Origin: Hypholoma sublateritium FD-334 SS-4
Lineage: Eukaryota > Basidiomycota > Agaricomycetes > Agaricales > Strophariaceae
DNA length: 59,862 bases
Direction: 5' to 3'
NCBI GenBank assembly: GCA_000827495.1
Contig: KN817658.1
Location: forward strand, 25,081-84,942
The notes beneath the pieces were generated by a model. It was given only the letters and a program-made list of their open reading frames with translations. It was not told the origin of the DNA and did not search any database. The position numbers were made by a program, and so were the translations under genes. Positions 57,727-59,862 of this stretch are shown one piece after another. Every line of letters starts with the position of its first letter. Positions within the stretch are counted from its first letter, which is position 1.

Positions 57727-59862
57727 AGCCCCGTTTCTCCTCCCTGCGACTTCACCAAATCCACCAAGTCAGCGAATTCGGCTAATTTTCTTGATTTGCC
57801 GAATTCAGTTATCGCGCCAATCTATGAAACTGCAAGTTTGCTCTGAGGCACTCTCACCCCAGACGGCGCACTGGTCTTGCTAAAATACCAATTTACAGAA
57901 GGCAGGATTCGGCGATGAAGAAATTCCAGCTCGGCTACGTGCATAATCCAATCACCAGGTGGCAATAGAGCTATTGCAAATTCAGGCTCCTACCATACGA
58001 TCTTCTACCTCGAAGGTGATTATGCGTATCATACAATATGCCATGAAAAGCCTCCCATCGTGTTGAACAACATACCCATAAACGAACTAGCAAACTTGGC
58101 AGCTTCGCGCCGCTCGCGAAACGCCTCAGAGTTGCACGTCATCAAATTTGAGCGTCTTCAGTTCTTGCAATTCCAGAGAAACTATCACACCCATATGAGC
58201 GTTTTGTAAAATATATTCATATAAGTAGCACTTACGATTGTCGCTCTCTCCATGCGTGCATATCACTCCTGATACTGGTGATGGCGTATTGGGCTTCCGA
58301 TATCACAGCACTGTTTAACCAGTTAGCTAGGCCACAGAATCCGAACAAGAGTAGTAATCATACGCAGCGCGAGACACAATGGGCTGGAACTACCACGAGC
58401 TGCTGATGACACTGAAGCCTGAGAGCAGCCCCAAATTATAGTCCCGAGTACGATAGGACGCTAGAGCACGCCGCTCGTCGCATCTGACGATTTTACTGAA
58501 GGACGTATGGGGTGTAGTAGAGCGCTGAAAGATATAGGCCGACTGGAAAAAGACTAAGGATCTGGAGCCCCAGAAGCATGCGCGAGCCTGAGCTGCAAGA
58601 AGCAAGCTAAACGACAGCGTTATGACGACGAGAATAGCATACATCGAGATGAATAGAGACAGGCACCAATTCAGAAAGCGCGAACTTTATTTTCGAGGCT
58701 TGTCAGTGTCAGTTATCGAGAAATGCTGGCAAGAGAGCTCACGCGGAGGAAAACACGCCCAACGTGCGAATAGCATACAGCTCCGCGAAGCACCATGAAA
58801 ATATGACCTTCGCCATTGTGTCATCCGACAGGAATTTATGAGACGTCGGAGTATGTGTAGCTACTGGCGGAGGCCATGCTCGCAGTCTCTGCCTCGCGCC
58901 ATGACGACGTCCGCGCCCTTTTTCAGGAATGTGATCTCGCCGCTGAGTGTCGCGCACGACGATGCCCATACGTTTGCTCTCGGACGTGAACGGGAAAACC
59001 TCGAGGATGTCGAACGTGAGATATAGCCCGGTTGGCGTAGTGAGCGGCATCCGCGTGCGGTCACTAGCGTCACCTATCAGACAAAATAGAGCTACAGAAT
59101 AATACCACGTACGTTTTGGTATAATGCCAGACTCAAAACTACATCTGTCACTCTCGACGACATATCTCGTCGCCCACGGACAGCTAGCTGAGCGCGTATA
59201 GCCACATGGAGTCCGACCCGTCAGCAGGTGAGTTACGCGCTCCAACTCCTCGAGCAGTGTGCTTGTACGGGTTCCCGATGCTTTGACAAGATGAACAAGG
59301 TCGCCAACGCGCAAGGAAGACGACGGCAAGGTGCGCATGCTTGCACGGGTATTGATATACGCTTCCTCGGCGTCTTCGTGAGAGAGTGTAGCAGTGGGTG
59401 GTGAGAGAACGAGAAAACGATTCCCTGTTGATGGCGCCGCCAGTCGACAAACGCCTGTTTCCCCATCGAAACGAACAGGACAAGTGGTGCAATGTATATC
59501 ACACTGAAGTCAATCTTCGACATTGGGATGAATTGAGGAGGAAAGTGGACGTGTTGTATTTCTGATTGCAGATGATATTTGGTGGATATCGCGACTGCAG
59601 TTTATCTGCACAGTAAAGATAAGTAGGTGTCATGTCGAGGTGATTATCCTTGAATACCAGGCGGGTTGAAGGGTATGGCTTGTGACTTGTCTTTTGGCGT
59701 CGGAGCAGGGGCATTAGGAGTAGCCTGTAGAGACTTAGAGCGTGTAACATGCGGCTAGCCTCTTAACTCACCGGACTGATCCTAACAGTCCCTGTTCTTC
59801 GCAGTCGTCCGCATGTTGGTCGTGTTTTCGCCCGGCTTGGTGCAGTCGATTTCTCGTTAATG
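57727..59862. repeat. right arm of window-scale inverted repeat
   Basis: Inverted partner of 1-1505 and about 600 bp longer. The extra ~600 bp (roughly 59040-59637) encodes the upstream part of the same flippase pseudogene, which the left arm has lost. In turn this arm lacks an internal stretch kept on the left. The last 92 bases mirror bases 1-92 exactly, so the symmetry axis is the exact window centre. The inner edge is near 57727. A further stretch at about 57990-58380 has no counterpart that I can see in the left arm. It contains a short open frame without a recognisable domain. Confidence 0.88.
58740..59526 (-). pseudogene. P4-type ATPase (Neo1/ATP9-like flippase) fragment, right arm
   Basis: Read on the minus strand, the first part gives YIAPLVLFVSMGKQAFVDW followed, in a shifted frame, by TRASMRTLPSSSLRVGDLVH. 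This is the third-helix region and the start of the actuator domain of Neo1-type flippases. After a gap the N-domain stretch FDILEVFPFTSESKRMGIVV appears, as in the left arm. Frameshifts separate the blocks, and the piece coding for IVQRNDW is deleted. The two arms therefore preserve different subsets of one ancestral gene. The fragment is non-functional and useful mainly for dating the duplication of the arms. Confidence 0.78.

Noticed and set aside
1..59862. Fold-back (palindromic read) assembly artefact as the sole explanation of the inverted ends
   Set aside because: The arms differ by several hundred-base indels and substitutions in the flippase relic, which a copied read would not show. 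A contig ending in dispersed repeats remains possible.
1..59862. Telomeric or subtelomeric ends
   Set aside because: No TTAGGG-type repeat is present at either end.

Overview
The window looks like nuclear DNA of a filamentous basidiomycete, most likely an Agaricomycete. Its genes are broken by many short GT-AG introns of about 45-70 nt. The gene families seen are typical of that group: an Agaricomycete Tnp2/Plavaka-like transposase, a DUF6533-type membrane protein, an F-box/LRR protein, a BTB protein and small multi-copy RING proteins. A Rhizoctonia/Ceratobasidiaceae-like source is my guess from style only. Gene models were built by hand-joining exons, checking splice-site dinucleotides and reading-frame phase. 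No rRNA, tRNA, CRISPR array or bacterial feature was recognised.

Layout. Bases 1-~1505 and ~57727-59862 are inverted copies of each other. The outermost 92 bases are identical and the outermost ~230 differ by only a few changes. Both arms carry broken pieces of a P4-type (Neo1/ATP9-like) flippase gene. Inward from the left come a decayed coiled-coil gene (1.9-3.4 kb), a large acidic repeat protein (4.8-8.8 kb, minus), a small leucine-zipper-like protein (9.2 kb), a DUF6533-type membrane protein (9.9-11.6 kb), an unidentified multi-exon gene (13.6-14.7 kb), a small coiled-coil protein (17.5 kb), a RING protein (18.5 kb) and a BTB protein (20.7 kb). The centre holds a SUN-domain gene (23.2-24.3 kb). 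It lies tail to tail, with a 35-base gap, against an apparently intact five-exon transposase (24.35-28.5 kb). An F-box protein follows (29.2-31.1 kb). Next is a frameshifted Num1/ApsA-like cortical PH-protein locus with a partial tandem copy (32.5-38.6 kb). A second RING gene (40.8-41.6 kb) and an ornithine carbamoyltransferase pseudogene fragment (43.0-43.4 kb) follow.

The right third is the most striking part. Between 44.0 and 56.6 kb there is a small membrane-tail protein, a WD40 protein ending in one membrane helix, a compact NPL-FKBP isomerase, a 420-residue coiled-coil protein with a C-terminal membrane helix, a Brr6/Brl1-like nuclear-envelope protein and a stalkless dynamin-like GTPase ending in a tail anchor.

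Taken together, many of the recognisable genes relate to the nuclear envelope, nuclear positioning or membrane anchoring (SUN, Brr6, Num1-like, NPL-FKBP, tail-anchored GTPase). They sit inside a segment bounded exactly by inverted repeats. Whether this is a single large element, a contig bounded by repeats, or chance cannot be decided from the window alone.
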